5,739 bases of DNA from assembly GCA_029557025.1 (NCBI GenBank), contig JAKPRU010000503.1, positions 1 to 5,739 on the forward strand, read 5' to 3'. The position numbers and the translations under genes were made by a program. Positions 4,902 through 5,739 of the stretch are shown here, piece after piece (the first letter of the stretch is position 1; each line of letters starts with the position of its first letter). The notes under the pieces are model-generated. The model searched no databases. It worked only from the letters and a program-made list of their open reading frames with translations, and had not been told where the DNA came from. The DNA comes from Candidatus Omnitrophota bacterium (GTDB taxonomy: Bacteria; Hinthialibacterota; Hinthialibacteria; Hinthialibacterales; JAKPRU01).

Positions 4902-5739
4902 ATGCTGGGATTTCTCAGAAAACCGAAAAAGCGGATATGCGTAATCGGGCTGGATGGTGTTCCATACAGCCTTTTGCGAGTGTTAGCCGCAGACGGCACA
5001 ATGCCCGCCATGGCGGAACTCTGTGCCCAGGGTCATCTTCGACCGATGAAAGTTACCCTGCCGGAAATCTCGGCGGTCAGTTGGACCAGTTTCATGACCG
5101 GCGCAGGACCGGGGACACATGGGATATTCGGATTCATCGACCTCAAGCCCGGCTCCAAAGAGACGCGGTTCCCCACGTTTCGGGATGTGCAAGTCCCGAC
5201 CCTGTGGGATCGGCTGGGGCAGAAGTCCCAAAAGTCCGTTGTGATCAACCAGCCTTCGACTTACCCCGCGCGACCCATTCAGGGGGTACTTGTTTCGGGC
5301 TTTGTGGCTCTGGACCTGCGCAAAGCGGTGTTTCCCGCGCGCCTTCTTCCCGATCTGAAACGGATAAATTATGAAACCGATATCGACACCCAGCGCGCGC
5401 GGGCGGACCATGATTATCTGATACAATCTCTTCATTCGACCCTTGAGGGACGGCGTTCCCTTGTGGATCTTGTATGGGACAGGGAGGAATGGGATTATTT
5501 CCAGGTTGTGATTACCGGAACAGACCGCGTCCAGCATTATTTATGGAACGCGATTGCGGACACAACGCACCCGTATCACACCGCGGTCCGACAATACTAT
5601 CGGGCTGTGGATCGTTTTATTGCAGAAATTGTGGAACGATATCGGAAAAAGGCCGGCAGGGAGCAGGGCCTGACTGGCCTGTTTCTTCTTTCCGATCATG
5701 GGTTTACTGGAATCAAGCGCGAATTTAACCTGAATGCCT
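4902..5739 (+). CDS. Second alkaline phosphatase superfamily phosphodiesterase (3' end beyond the window)
   Basis: An open frame of 279 codons from ATG 4902 runs off the right edge. GAGG (4890-4893) provides a modest ribosome-binding site. The N-terminus MLGFLRKPKKR is basic but has no hydrophobic segment, so the protein should be cytoplasmic. Visible active-site elements are Asp18 (VIGLDGVP), Ser57 (LPEISAVSW) in the nucleophile position, the family motif FMTGAGPGTHGIFGF, Asp208 and His212 (TDRVQHYLW), and Asp265-His266 (LLSDHGF). The last metal-binding His and the C-terminus lie outside the window. It is a diverged paralogue of the hydrolase at 2715-4112: compare [17 protein letters not shown] there with QPSTYPARPIQGVLVSGF here. 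It carries Ser instead of Thr as the expected nucleophile. The substrate is unknown. Whether it ends in an LGY[IL] tail cannot be seen. Confidence 0.92.
   Translation, partial: MLGFLRKPKKRICVIGLDGVPYSLLRVLAADGTMPAMAELCAQGHLRPMKVTLPEISAVSWTSFMTGAGPGTHGIFGFIDLKPGSKETRFPTFRDVQVPTLWDRLGQKSQKSVVINQPSTYPARPIQGVLVSGFVALDLRKAVFPARLLPDLKRINYETDIDTQRARADHDYLIQSLHSTLEGRRSLVDLVWDREEWDYFQVVITGTDRVQHYLWNAIADTTHPYHTAVRQYYRAVDRFIAEIVERYRKKAGREQGLTGLFLLSDHGFTGIKREFNLNA

Noticed and set aside
4937..5374. Plus-strand open frame of 145 codons near the right end
   Set aside because: It is an out-of-frame shadow of the second phosphodiesterase, whose frame from 4902 carries LDGVP, FMTG and SDHG motifs.
1..5739. 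CRISPR array, tRNA or rRNA genes, insertion sequence
   Set aside because: No regularly spaced direct repeats, no tRNA cloverleaf or rRNA core strings, and no transposase-like coding sequence were seen on either strand.

Overview
The window holds a plus-strand block of at least five protein genes from a moderately GC-rich bacterium. Genes use ordinary bacterial ribosome-binding sites, and the gaps between them carry GC-rich palindromic repeats of the kind scattered through genomes of several uncultured environmental phyla. One of these repeats, the CACAGGCT/AGCCTGTG palindrome, recalls repeats I associate with Planctomycetes-like and other candidate-phylum genomes. That is an impression, not a taxonomic assignment.

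Layout. Positions 2-124 look like the end of an upstream gene with a Gly/Arg-rich tail. Positions 125-377 hold a probable extended -10 promoter and two palindromic repeats. Positions 378-1904 encode an exported S41 (C-terminal processing) protease with a PDZ domain and an intact Ser/Lys/Gln catalytic set. Positions 1905-2370 contain no convincing gene, but they end in an operator-like cluster of AGGAGT/ACTCCT half-sites. Positions 2371-2589 encode a 72-residue ribbon-helix-helix-like protein. An 86-bp inverted-repeat element with a terminator-like hairpin follows. Positions 2715-4112 encode a complete alkaline-phosphatase-superfamily phosphodiesterase. It overlaps by 4 bases an adenylylsulfate (APS) kinase at 4109-4717. 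After another palindromic gap, a second phosphodiesterase of the same superfamily starts at 4902 and runs off the window end.

How they may work together. The kinase makes PAPS, the activated sulfate donor. The two superfamily hydrolases on either side are predicted to be cytoplasmic metal-dependent phosphoesterases or sulfoesterases of unknown substrate. No ATP sulfurylase, PAPS reductase or sulfotransferase is visible, so this does not look like a standard cysteine-biosynthesis operon.

The most striking observation is that two unrelated proteins, the small RHH-like protein and the APS kinase, end in the same 19-residue tail: [YF]-[ST]-x6-I-[KR]-[KR]-R-L-K-[AS]-L-G-Y-[IL] at the C-terminus. 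It sits after the folded domain in both and is conserved in protein but not in codons. This suggests a shared docking, localisation or turnover signal that ties the locus together.
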